Below, piece after piece: positions 44,482 through 52,586 of a stretch of 64,000 nt of DNA (the stretch's first letter is position 1; each line of letters opens with the position of its first letter). Below the pieces are notes generated by a model that was not told where the DNA came from, did no database searches, and worked only from the letters and a program-made list of their open reading frames with translations. The stretch comes from Treponema bryantii NK4A124 (GTDB taxonomy: Bacteria; Spirochaetota; Spirochaetia; Treponematales; Treponemataceae): assembly GCF_000421345.1 (NCBI RefSeq), contig NZ_ATWV01000003.1, forward strand, positions 124,001 to 188,000, written 5' to 3'. Made by a program: the position numbers and the translations under genes.

Positions 44482-45708
44482 TTAGTTAAGTTCTGATACG
44501 CGCTCCATTGGAGACAGGATTTCGGTTACACGAACACCGAAGTTTTCATCGATGACTACAACCTCACCCTTAGCAATCTTTTTATGGTTTACAAGAATAT
44601 CTACAGGTTCACCGGCAAGTTTATCCAGCTCGATAATTGTACCTTCACCCATTCCAAGAATATCCTTGATTGTTTTCTTTGTACGACCAAGTTCTACAGT
44701 CATTTCCATGAATACGTCCATGATAAGACTGATATTGCCCTGTTCGCCTGCATTCAAGCCAGCCTGAAGGTTAGGATACTGTAACTGCTGAACGTTAGGA
44801 ACATTCATTCCCATGTTAACACCCATATTCTGTGGCATTCCCATACCCATACCACCCATAGGCATTCCCATTCCCATATTAGGCATTCCGCCCATTGGCT
44901 GCTGCATTCCCATTCCCATATTTGGCATTGCACCGCCCATCTGTTGCATTCCACCCATAGGAGCGGCTCCCATTGCGGCGCCTCCCATAGGAGCACCACC
45001 GGCAGCAGCATTCATTCCACCAAGATCGATTGGTGTAAGACCTGCAGAATCATCTGCAGCACCACCACCGAGAGCCTTTGTAAGTCCTTCAGCAGCATCA
45101 CCGCCGATACATTCCCAGAGTGTATAGGCATTTCCATCATAAGTAAGAGGATAGCTTGAAAGAACGAAGTCTCCCTGAGGGAACATAATCATTGCTTTAG
45201 ATTCGTTTAAAGTTTCAGGAGTAGCATAGCCCAGGCCCTTTGTATTGCCCTTGCTTTCAACCTCTGTAATTTCTGCACTGATATGAGTTGCAATAAATTC
45301 TGAAACAACAGAAAGAACCATATCATCAACTTCAGTTGCTTCTTCTGAGCTTACAAGCTGGAAAATCTTAAGGGCAAATTCAGGAGCCATAAGATAAAGG
45401 TGACTTCCCTTTACACCAGCGTTATAGTCTGCATTAATTCCAATTACAACTTCAGGTAACTTAGAAAGCACGTGGTCGCGGTTTGTCTGTTCTACAACAG
45501 GTGCTTCACAGGTAAAGGTTACACTTGTTGTTTTATTAATGTTTTCTTCCAGCTTTGGCTTGAGAGCGTCTGCCATTGACTGGAGAGTCGGAATATCAAA
45601 ATGATATGTAGGACCATTTCCTACGTGTCCAGATGAATTCAATCCGTCAATTGCAACACCTGAAAGCAAAGCATCAATTTCATCTTGTGAGATAGCACCA
45701 TCACTCAT
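44482..45708 (-). CDS. fliY: flagellar motor switch protein FliY (FliN family) with Met/Gly/Pro linker
   Basis: 408 residues. N-terminal AISQDEIDALLSGVAIDG is the CheY-binding EIDALLSG motif shared with FliM. Residues 40-220 are a CheC/FliM-middle-like domain. Residues 231-312 are a low-complexity linker containing 22 methionines in 82 residues together with Gly, Pro, Ala and Gln. The C-terminal SpoA domain (about 330-405: LGRTKKTIKDILGMGEGTII, ELDKLAGEPVDILVNHKKIA, RVTEILSPMERV) forms the bottom of the C-ring. FliY sets rotor switching and torque. The linker is much longer and odder than usual. It overlaps fliM by 8 bases, with a GGAG site inside fliM. Confidence 0.93.
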   Translation of the reverse strand: MSDGAISQDEIDALLSGVAIDGLNSSGHVGNGPTYHFDIPTLQSMADALKPKLEENINKTTSVTFTCEAPVVEQTNRDHVLSKLPEVVIGINADYNAGVKGSHLYLMAPEFALKIFQLVSSEEATEVDDMVLSVVSEFIATHISAEITEVESKGNTKGLGYATPETLNESKAMIMFPQGDFVLSSYPLTYDGNAYTLWECIGGDAAEGLTKALGGGAADDSAGLTPIDLGGMNAAAGGAPMGGAAMGAAPMGGMQQMGGAMPNMGMGMQQPMGGMPNMGMGMPMGGMGMGMPQNMGVNMGMNVPNVQQLQYPNLQAGLNAGEQGNISLIMDVFMEMTVELGRTKKTIKDILGMGEGTIIELDKLAGEPVDILVNHKKIAKGEVVVIDENFGVRVTEILSPMERVSELN

Positions 45709-46738
45709 ATGTTTCGTCTCCTTCTACAGAAAGCTCTTCAAATTCGTCTGACTCAACGCTTTCAATTTTTCCTGTAATTTGAACTGCCATTTTTTTACCG
45801 ACAACACCTGGCTGACAGTAAAACTTTTTCTTATTTCCTACGCTAAGAGTCAGAGGATCTCCTACCTTAACGCTTGAAAGACGTACTACATCGCCGACAC
45901 GCAACGAAAGAACGTCTCTAATTGGTAAATTGATTGTTCCGATTTCTGCAACAACATCCATATCAACTGCAGTAAGCTGCTGTTTGATAGTTCCCAGATA
46001 CTGTGTAGTAGAAGACTTACGTACAGAAGAGAACCAGAACTGAGATGAAAGTTTAGAGATAATCGGTTCAAGAACGAGGTAAGGAATACAGAAGTTCATC
46101 ATTCCTTCCTCATCACCTACCTTAGTTTCCAGAGTTACAAGCACAACCATTTCTGTTGGAGGTACAATCTGAGCAAACTGAGGGTTAGTTTCTATCTGAG
46201 CAAAACGAGGACGAAGGTCGATTACCTGAGTCCAGGCTTCGCGGATATTCGCAAGAATACGTACAATAACCGTTTCCATTACTTCCTGTTCAATATCTGT
46301 AAGGTCGCGGTTTTTATTTCCTGTTGTGGCACCACGTCCACCAAAAAGGCGGTCAATCATACAGAAGGTAATTGCCGGGTCAATTTCGAGTACGGCATTT
46401 CCTTTCAAAGGATCCATATTGATTACCGCAAGAGTTGTTGGAGTTGGAATGGAACGGATAAATTCCTCGTATGTAAGCTGATCTACAGAAGCAACGTGTA
46501 CATGAACAAGAGAACGAAGCTGCGCAGAAAGCGAAGTTGTCGTTAAACGCGCAAAAGTCTCGTGCATGTTCGAGACTGTACGCAGCTGTTCCTTTGAGAA
46601 TTTATCAGGACGCTTGAAGTCATATATCTTTATTTTTCGGGCACTGTTGACCGGCTTAAAGTCATCTGCTTCGGTATCGCCCGAGCTTATGGCTGTAAGA
46701 AGCTGGTCAATTTCGTCCTGTGATAGAACTTCGTTCAT
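45701..46738 (-). CDS. fliM: flagellar motor switch protein FliM
   Basis: 345 residues; GGTGGAG ribosome-binding site 5 bases before ATG. VLSQDEIDQLLTAISSG (residues 4-20) is the CheY-P binding peptide. The middle domain contains PTPTTLAVINMDPLKGNAVL and DRLFGGRG, and the C-terminal SpoA domain has EIGTINLPIRDVLSLRVGDV. FliM bridges FliG and FliN/FliY in the C-ring. Confidence 0.97.
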   Translation of the reverse strand: MNEVLSQDEIDQLLTAISSGDTEADDFKPVNSARKIKIYDFKRPDKFSKEQLRTVSNMHETFARLTTTSLSAQLRSLVHVHVASVDQLTYEEFIRSIPTPTTLAVINMDPLKGNAVLEIDPAITFCMIDRLFGGRGATTGNKNRDLTDIEQEVMETVIVRILANIREAWTQVIDLRPRFAQIETNPQFAQIVPPTEMVVLVTLETKVGDEEGMMNFCIPYLVLEPIISKLSSQFWFSSVRKSSTTQYLGTIKQQLTAVDMDVVAEIGTINLPIRDVLSLRVGDVVRLSSVKVGDPLTLSVGNKKKFYCQPGVVGKKMAVQITGKIESVESDEFEELSVEGDETYE

Positions 46739-46753
46739 TCAACTCCACCTTTA

Positions 46754-47308
46754 TTAATTCTGCTCTATAACGTCTTTCTGCTGGAAAACAACGTCTCGGA
46801 TTCGTGAGCTTGAAAGAATTTTATCATTGATTCCATTCTTAATCTCATTTTCCAGAGCATCTTCATTATTCGTATTTCTAAGTTCAGCAGCTGTTTTACC
46901 GCTGAAGTAACGACGCAGAAAAGCCTTAAGCTCTACAGTACGCTGTGTAATTTCAGTAGATGTAGCTTTATCATCTTTTTTATAGGCAAGTGCAACGTCT
47001 ACACGTACAGTTGCTGGAGGCTCATCGCAGGTTGTTGTCTGGATTATTCCTAAAGAAGTATACCAGTCATAAATTTCACGCTGGCCGGAAACATATTCTT
47101 CTGAAGTTGGGATTGCAGTTACCTGTGTAGAGTTCTTGCTTGTAATTTTTACAGTTACAACAACAACTACTACAATAACAATTATTGCAGCGAGTCCGAT
47201 AATTATCCATTTAAGAAGGCCAGACAAAAGTCCGCCTATACCACGTTTTTTTTCTGGCGCAGTGCCAGCACCACCCTCTTCGAGGTTGATTTCATCATCG
47301 TCTGCCAT
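46754..47308 (-). CDS. fliL: flagellar basal body-associated protein FliL
   Basis: 184 residues. Acidic N-terminus, one membrane span (LLKWIIIGLAAIIVIVVVVV, about 30-52), periplasmic domain. FliL proteins form rings around stator units and support torque. Position between motB and fliM, size and single-span topology fit. The segment RVDVALAYKKDDKATSTEI, TQRTVELKAFLRRYFSGKTA near the C-terminus is the typical FliL 'rdaii.lls.kt' part in modified form. Confidence 0.88.
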   Translation of the reverse strand: MADDDEINLEEGGAGTAPEKKRGIGGLLSGLLKWIIIGLAAIIVIVVVVVVTVKITSKNSTQVTAIPTSEEYVSGQREIYDWYTSLGIIQTTTCDEPPATVRVDVALAYKKDDKATSTEITQRTVELKAFLRRYFSGKTAAELRNTNNEDALENEIKNGINDKILSSSRIRDVVFQQKDVIEQN

Positions 47309-47338
47309 ATCCCCTCCAGCACACTAAATAATCTAACA

Positions 47339-48067
47339 CTAAAAGTGTCCTTCGTCTAGAATTATAATATCCACACGTCTGTTGTAAGCACGACCTTCTG
47401 CCGTGTCATTGGAAAACTTTGGTCTGGTGTCGGAATATCCGGCCACAGAAAAATCATTTTCCCTTACTCCATAATCGGCTAAATAATGAAGAACATTAAC
47501 AGCTCTTGTTGCAGAAAGTTCCCAATTACTAGGAAAAATTGAATTTTCTGCCACAGGAGTAGAGTCTGTATGCCCTTCTATACGGAATCGTCTGCCTTTC
47601 AACTCATCCGAACGGAAAAAGTCTGCCAGGCGAAGCAGGGTTTCTCGTGTGTCATTGATATTTAATTCTGCACTTCCCTCTTCAAAAAAGTTATCAGAAA
47701 GAAGTGTGATTATAAGACCGCGTTCATCACTTGTAATTGTAATTTTATTTGATTTTACATCAGGCGCAAAAAGGCTGACAGCTTTTTTCTTTGCGAGACC
47801 AAGAGATTTACCTTTTTCCAGAGAAGGAAGAGAGTTTATATTATTACCAAGATCTGAAAGCTGTCCGGCAGACAAAGAAAGTCCACCAGATGTTGTTTCT
47901 GTTTCCTGCATCTGTAGACTTTGAGTAATTGTTGCCATCTGAGTAACATCTACTTCCGAAGGATTATAAAGCATAACGAAGAAGCAGAGCATGAGTGTAA
48001 TCATGTCACCATAGGTACCAAGCCAGGCGGTTGATGGTTTTTCGGGCTGTTTTGCTTTCTTTCCCAT
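47339..48067 (-). CDS. motB: stator protein MotB
   Basis: 242 residues. After a basic N-terminus ([15 protein letters not shown]) comes one span with the ion-carrying aspartate, [17 protein letters not shown] (residues 19-35). The C-terminal OmpA-like peptidoglycan-binding domain contains [40 protein letters not shown] and [10 protein letters not shown]. MotB anchors the stator and conducts the driving ion. A 26-base gap separates it from motA. Confidence 0.95.
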   Translation of the reverse strand: MGKKAKQPEKPSTAWLGTYGDMITLMLCFFVMLYNPSEVDVTQMATITQSLQMQETETTSGGLSLSAGQLSDLGNNINSLPSLEKGKSLGLAKKKAVSLFAPDVKSNKITITSDERGLIITLLSDNFFEEGSAELNINDTRETLLRLADFFRSDELKGRRFRIEGHTDSTPVAENSIFPSNWELSATRAVNVLHYLADYGVRENDFSVAGYSDTRPKFSNDTAEGRAYNRRVDIIILDEGHF

Positions 48068-48093
48068 TTTTACCTAATTCTTCCTTAAACTAA

Positions 48094-48876
48094 TTAATCC
48101 TTCAAAACATCAGCTTCAATTGCTTTTCTTGAAACAGGATCAAGATAAGTAAGGAGCTTCTGAGCCATAATACGAGGGTTTTCACCGGCCTGAATGGCAA
48201 GTACACCTTCAATAATCATTTCCTTAGAACGCATTTCCTGAGCATTGTGCGCTGCAAGCTTTGTAGAGAACGGAGTAATCAACCAGTTGGCCATCATAGA
48301 TCCGTAAAGAGTTGTAATCAAAGCAACGGCCATGTTAGGACCGAGGGAAGATTTATCTTCAAGGTTGTTCAACATACCAATAAGACCAAGTACGGTACCC
48401 ATCATACCGAAACCTGGTGCGAATCCAGCCCAGGCATTGATAAGTCCAATCCATTCCATATGGCGGTTTTCAACCTGAGTCATTTCATTTTCCATGATTG
48501 CACGAATGATGTTACCGTCGGTACCATCAACTACAAGACGAAGTCCCATTTTCATAAAAGGATCTTCAAGATCATCAAGACCATCTTCAAGGGCAAGAAT
48601 ACCTTCGCGGCGAGCCTTTTCAGAAAGGGCCTGCATGTTGATTACGATGTTTTTTTCACCGAAGTCCGGAACCTTAAAAGACTTTCCCATAATCTTGAAC
48701 ATACCGAGTGCCTTTTTCAAAGGAGCGGCAATGAACATGGCAAAGTAAGAACCGCCGATAGTCATGAAGACAGACGGGATATCGATAATTCCGCCCAATG
48801 TACCACCTGATGTCAATACAGACATGACAATCATGGCTGCACCGCCGACAATACCCAGTATAGTAGCTATATCCAT
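48094..48876 (-). CDS. motA: stator protein MotA
   Basis: 260 residues with four membrane spans (two near the N-terminus, two around 150-205). Conserved segments: GGTLGGIIDIPSVFMTIGGS, RREGILALEDGLDDLEDPFM (cytoplasmic charged loop), and WAGFAPGFGMMGTVLGLIGM with the span-3 proline, then ALITTLYGSMMANWLITPFS. MotA works with MotB to drive the rotor. Its ATG overlaps the flbD stop by one base (TAATG). Confidence 0.96.
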   Translation of the reverse strand: MDIATILGIVGGAAMIVMSVLTSGGTLGGIIDIPSVFMTIGGSYFAMFIAAPLKKALGMFKIMGKSFKVPDFGEKNIVINMQALSEKARREGILALEDGLDDLEDPFMKMGLRLVVDGTDGNIIRAIMENEMTQVENRHMEWIGLINAWAGFAPGFGMMGTVLGLIGMLNNLEDKSSLGPNMAVALITTLYGSMMANWLITPFSTKLAAHNAQEMRSKEMIIEGVLAIQAGENPRIMAQKLLTYLDPVSRKAIEADVLKD

Positions 48877-49076
48877 TACAAGACCTCTTGTCTTTCAATA
48901 CCAATATCTCTACGGTATTTTATAATTTTTTCAATTAGATCTTCTGGGGAATTTTTGACAATGATTTTACGCCCCGACAGCATAGTAAGTGTCAGGTCAG
49001 GAGTAGATTCCATACTTTCAATCATGTGCGGATTCACCCAATATTTTTTCCCATCTAACCGCATTACATCAATCAT
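48876..49076 (-). CDS. flbD: FlbD family flagellar protein
   Basis: 66 residues. MIDVMRLDGKKYWVNPHMIE followed by SMESTPDLTLTMLSGRKIIV and KNSPEDLIEKIIKYRR match the short FlbD/DUF family found upstream of motA in treponemes and Bacillus-type flagellar operons. No membrane span. It is the first gene of this flagellar transcription unit here, because the next gene upstream is divergent; in T. pallidum, flgD and flgE lie upstream of this point. Function is unproven. Confidence 0.9.
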   Translation of the reverse strand: MIDVMRLDGKKYWVNPHMIESMESTPDLTLTMLSGRKIIVKNSPEDLIEKIIKYRRDIGIERQEVL

Positions 49077-49097
49077 ATGTTTTTTATACTTACATTA

Positions 49098-49125
49098 ATT
49101 ATAATCTTTTTTTTTCATATTTCAA
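49098..49125 (-). promoter_or_regulatory. sigma70-type promoter of the flagellar operon
   Basis: Minus-strand TTGAAA, 16-base spacer and TATAAT end 22 bases before the flbD ATG. It has the same boxes and spacing as the V-ATPase promoter. No sigma28-like TAAA-N15-GCCGATAA sequence is seen. Confidence 0.6.
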
Positions 49126-49256
49126 TTATTATTTTCTTATAATTAGAAAAAATCTGCAGAATTTTGCAGGAATTTAGCCCTTTTTTTCACAATTTCACCA
49201 CTTTTTCTGGCTATAACACAATTTTAATAATTTTTTATTATATAAATAACTTTCTA

Positions 49257-49285
49257 TTACAAAAGGCCGCCGCTTATAGTATATT
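49257..49285 (+). promoter_or_regulatory. candidate promoter of the two-component system
   Basis: TTACAA, 17-base spacer, TATATT, with an expected start near 49292 and an AGGAAA ribosome-binding site before the ATG at 49314. Confidence 0.4.
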
Positions 49286-49313
49286 AGACATAGAAACAAA
49301 AGGAAACTTTTAT

Positions 49314-50033
49314 ATGAACAGCACACCTTGTATCTATGTAATTGAAGACGAAGAATCTATTTCTAAACTCATTAAGCTCTATCTTACAAAAGAGCAGATG
49401 GAAGCAAAAACCTTTTTAAATGCTGAAGATGCACTTAAAGAATTAAAAGACGGCTGCAAACCTAACCTTATAATTCTTGACTTAAACCTTCCGGGCATGA
49501 GCGGCTTTGAGTTTCTTGAAGAGTTGAAAAAACAACATCCCAACGAATTACCATCTGTAATGATTCTTTCGGCAAGAGATACAGATGAAGATATAATCAA
49601 GGGCCTTGGCTATGGTGCTGATGAATTTGTAACTAAGCCGTTTTCACCGGGTGTACTTATGGCCCGTGTAAAAGCATATCTCAGACGGCAAAGTTTCTTC
49701 CTTGAAAAAATGGAATCATATATTCAGTTCGGTCCTTACACTCTCCTTCTTGGAAGCTGTGTTCTTAAAAAGAATGATCAGAAGATTTCCCTTTCTTCTA
49801 AGGAATATGAGGTTCTTGAATTTCTGGTTAAAAATGCAGGTCAGGTTATATCACCAGAAAGGATTTATCAGAATGTATGGAAAGTTGAATACGGTGATAT
49901 TACAGCCGTCGCAGTTTACATTCAGCGTCTTAGAAAAAAGATTGAAGATAATCCTTCTGACTGCAAATACATCAAAACAGAATTTGGCAACGGTTACATT
50001 TTCTCTAGTGACTGTATAACAAGTAACTGTTAG
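49314..50033 (+). CDS. OmpR/PhoB-type response regulator
   Basis: 239 residues from the ATG at 49314 (AGGAAA upstream). The open frame extends 50 codons further up, but that part is not receiver-like. The receiver domain has YVIEDEESISKL (acidic pocket), LIILDLNLPGMSGFEFLEEL with the phospho-accepting Asp at about residue 54, and FVTKPFSPGVLMARVKAYLR with the conserved Lys. The C-terminal winged helix contains LSSKEYEVLEFLVKNAGQVI and DITAVAVYIQRLRKKIEDNP. It is a DNA-binding transcription regulator. The kinase gene follows 12 bases later. Target genes are unknown; the divergent flagellar operon shares its 237-base control region. Confidence 0.95.
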   Translation: MNSTPCIYVIEDEESISKLIKLYLTKEQMEAKTFLNAEDALKELKDGCKPNLIILDLNLPGMSGFEFLEELKKQHPNELPSVMILSARDTDEDIIKGLGYGADEFVTKPFSPGVLMARVKAYLRRQSFFLEKMESYIQFGPYTLLLGSCVLKKNDQKISLSSKEYEVLEFLVKNAGQVISPERIYQNVWKVEYGDITAVAVYIQRLRKKIEDNPSDCKYIKTEFGNGYIFSSDCITSNC

Positions 50034-50045
50034 AATATAGCAGTC

Positions 50046-51410
50046 ATGAAAATTAAACATCAGTTTATTATTCTTTCCTCTTTAATTACAACTATACCAA
50101 TTCTCTGCTCTATTTTTGTTTTAATACATACTTACATGCATTCTCCAAACCGCTACCTTATGCAGGGCTCAGAAAAACTTCAATCTCAATATTTTTCAAA
50201 TATTCCGGAAGAAGACAGAATTAACTTAAAAAAATCCCTGAAGCTTTTACCAGCAAATGTAGAAGCAATTCTTTTACAAATATCAAGCAGAAAAGTCTTG
50301 TATTCAACTATGGATGAAATTCAAGCAGATAAGTTTATGCAGAAAGGTGAAATCTGGAATTTTGCATCTGAAACATCAGATAAATACTTCTACCAGTTTA
50401 CGCAAATACCGTCTAAAGAATCAGACACCCTGCTAATAACCCGAGTCCCGCAAAAAAACGTTTCTAATGAAAAAAGAATCAGAACTATTCTAAAAGTTCT
50501 GATGATAGTTATTTTTCTTACAGCAGTCAGTCTGGCATTAATAACCATTATTTCCAGAAATATTTTTAACAGCCTTAACAAGATTGAAAAATCAAGCAGT
50601 CAGCTGGCAGAAGGAAAACTTGATAAACCTATTACAAATAATATTTCAGCTGCAAGACAAAATGAATTTTCTACAATCATGCAGAGCCTGGAAAAAATGC
50701 GCTGCGAACTTATAGAAATGCAGGCTAGTAAAAACAGGTTTATGATGGGAATCAGCCATGATTTAAGAACTCCTGTAGCAGTAATAAAGGGCTATTCCGA
50801 AGCAATTATGGACGGCGTAATTTCTGATAAGGATGAAATTCAAAAATCCATGGAACTTATTGAACAAAAAACTTCCCAGCTGGAAGAAATGATTGATACC
50901 CTGCTCAATTACATGAAGCTGAACAATTTTGAAATAAAAGAGCAGCTGGTAAATAAATCTATCAGCAGACTTATAATTGATTTTTCAAAATATGCAGAGG
51001 TAACCGCAAAAATCTTTAAAAGAAACGTTCACACAAATATCGAATTGCCAGAAGATATTGAAGTACCTTTTAATGAGCAGCTGATACACAGATCCTTTGA
51101 AAATCTCTTAAGTAACGCCATCAGATATACAAAAGAAAATGATTTAATAGAAATTAACGCATATACAAAAACTTTAGATGATACTAATTTCATAATTCTT
51201 GAAATAAAAGATACAGGCTATGGCGTAGCAAAAAAAGACCTGGATTATATTTTTGATTTATTTTACAGGGGAACAAATTCCCGTCAGGAAGAAGGCATGG
51301 GAATTGGTCTTGCAGTTGTAAAAAACATTATGGATACTCACGGCTGGAAAATAAGCGTTGAATCACAGAAGAAAAAAGGCAGCTGCTTTACTATAACAAT
51401 TCCATATTAA
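50046..51410 (+). CDS. sensor histidine kinase
   Basis: 454 residues. Membrane spans at about 7-27 and 145-167 flank a periplasmic sensor region of about 115 residues with no recognised fold. HAMP-like linker (SLNKIEKSSSQLAEGKLDKP) follows. HisKA has FMMGISHDLRTPVAVIKGYS with the phosphorylated His. The N box is SFENLLSNAIRYTKENDLIE, then DTGYGVAKKDLDYIFDLFYR and GMGIGLAVVKNIMDTHGWKI complete the ATP-binding domain. It phosphorylates the adjacent OmpR-type regulator. The 3' end overlaps the convergent hemW gene by 20 bases. Confidence 0.95.
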   Translation: MKIKHQFIILSSLITTIPILCSIFVLIHTYMHSPNRYLMQGSEKLQSQYFSNIPEEDRINLKKSLKLLPANVEAILLQISSRKVLYSTMDEIQADKFMQKGEIWNFASETSDKYFYQFTQIPSKESDTLLITRVPQKNVSNEKRIRTILKVLMIVIFLTAVSLALITIISRNIFNSLNKIEKSSSQLAEGKLDKPITNNISAARQNEFSTIMQSLEKMRCELIEMQASKNRFMMGISHDLRTPVAVIKGYSEAIMDGVISDKDEIQKSMELIEQKTSQLEEMIDTLLNYMKLNNFEIKEQLVNKSISRLIIDFSKYAEVTAKIFKRNVHTNIELPEDIEVPFNEQLIHRSFENLLSNAIRYTKENDLIEINAYTKTLDDTNFIILEIKDTGYGVAKKDLDYIFDLFYRGTNSRQEEGMGIGLAVVKNIMDTHGWKISVESQKKKGSCFTITIPY

Positions 51411-52578
51411 AGCGGTTCAGATAAAGCATACCTTCCCGGCTCATGGCATAAATCTCATCTCCGTCTTGCCCGGCTCTTTTTACGCAAAGCCCCTTTTTCT
51501 CCCAGTCTTCAAATAATCTCAAAAACTTTTCCGGCAGCCTTTCACCAAAAATCGACTCATAGTCTCTTGCCTTTATTCCCTGCAGTTTTCTAAGCCCCAT
51601 CATAAAAAACTCAAACTCAGAGTTTTCTTTATCTATTATTTCCAAGTCTTGAGGTAAAGAAGGAGCCTCTGCCAGCGGTTCTGTCACCTGCTCCCAGAAG
51701 CTTATATAATCTTCAACATTTGTCGTATTAGTCCACCTCTGGCCGCTTCCATCTTCATTGTAAACAGTGCCGCAGGCAGCAGAACCACAGCCGGCATAGC
51801 CACCATGAGTCCAGTAAACTAAATTATGAGCACACTCTTTACCTTCGCGGCAGAAATTGGAAACTTCGTACCACTTATAATCCTGACTTTCAAGAAAGTC
51901 GCGGCCGCTCAGCCAGAGCTTATCAGCAAAATCAAAATCATAATCAAAAAGCCCTTCATTCAACTGGCTGCCAAAAGGCGTTTTTTCTTCAATCGTAAGT
52001 GAATAAAGGGAGATATGAGAAGGCTTATAAGAAACTATTTCTTCCAGACCTGCAAGCAGACTTTTTTCGTCATCACCTGGAAGACCTGAGATTAAATCAT
52101 AAGATGTATCGCCTCTCCATTTTTCTTTTATCAATGAAAGGGCTTTTCTGTTTGTTGTCGAATCAGCACGACGGCAGGCTCTTTTTAAAGCAGCATCATT
52201 CATAGACTGAATACCACAGGAAAGCCGGTTTACTCCGCAGTCCCAAAGCCCGTCCAGCAGTTCTTCAGTAACATCATCCGGATTTACTTCTACAGTTATT
52301 TCTGCTGAGGGACTTAAATTGCAGGAGCTTTTTATAGCTGAAAAGATTTTTTTAAACTGATTTTTAGACAAGAGGCTTGGAGTTCCGCCACCAATATAAA
52401 TTGTTTTTAAGCTATCTATTTTTAGTACTGTTATTCTATAAATTATTTCCTTACACAGTGCATCAATATAATCATCAGGAACCTTATTTCCCTTTGGTAG
52501 ACTAAAAAAATCACAATATGCACATTTCGAAATACAAAAAGGAATATGAATATAAAGGGATGAAGGACTCTCGCTCAT
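51391..52578 (-). CDS. hemW: radical SAM heme chaperone HemW-like
   Basis: 395 residues. LYIHIPFCISKCAYCDFFSL (about residues 8-27) holds the CxxxCxxC cluster motif with the HemW-type HIPFC-x3-CxYCDF form. TIYIGGGTPSLL, EITVEVNPDDVTEELLDGLW, GVNRLSCGIQSMNDAALKRA and SYDLISGLPGDDEKSL follow, typical of this branch. HemW proteins bind heme and are often misnamed oxygen-independent coproporphyrinogen oxidase. The C-terminal HemN_C-like part is present (MGLRKLQGIKARDYESIFGE). No other heme genes are nearby. It follows lepB by 8 bases. Confidence 0.92.
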   Translation of the reverse strand: MSESPSSLYIHIPFCISKCAYCDFFSLPKGNKVPDDYIDALCKEIIYRITVLKIDSLKTIYIGGGTPSLLSKNQFKKIFSAIKSSCNLSPSAEITVEVNPDDVTEELLDGLWDCGVNRLSCGIQSMNDAALKRACRRADSTTNRKALSLIKEKWRGDTSYDLISGLPGDDEKSLLAGLEEIVSYKPSHISLYSLTIEEKTPFGSQLNEGLFDYDFDFADKLWLSGRDFLESQDYKWYEVSNFCREGKECAHNLVYWTHGGYAGCGSAACGTVYNEDGSGQRWTNTTNVEDYISFWEQVTEPLAEAPSLPQDLEIIDKENSEFEFFMMGLRKLQGIKARDYESIFGERLPEKFLRLFEDWEKKGLCVKRAGQDGDEIYAMSREGMLYLNRFNMELL

Positions 52579-52586
52579 TAAATCAA

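Noticed and set aside
48247-48810. 187-residue plus-strand open frame opposite motA
   Set aside because: His/Cys-rich antisense shadow with no family features; motA is complete on the other strand.
49164-49313. 50-codon N-terminal extension of the response regulator
   Set aside because: The receiver domain begins at the ATG at 49314 with an AGGAAA site; the extension is Phe/Tyr/Thr-rich non-coding sequence across the promoter.
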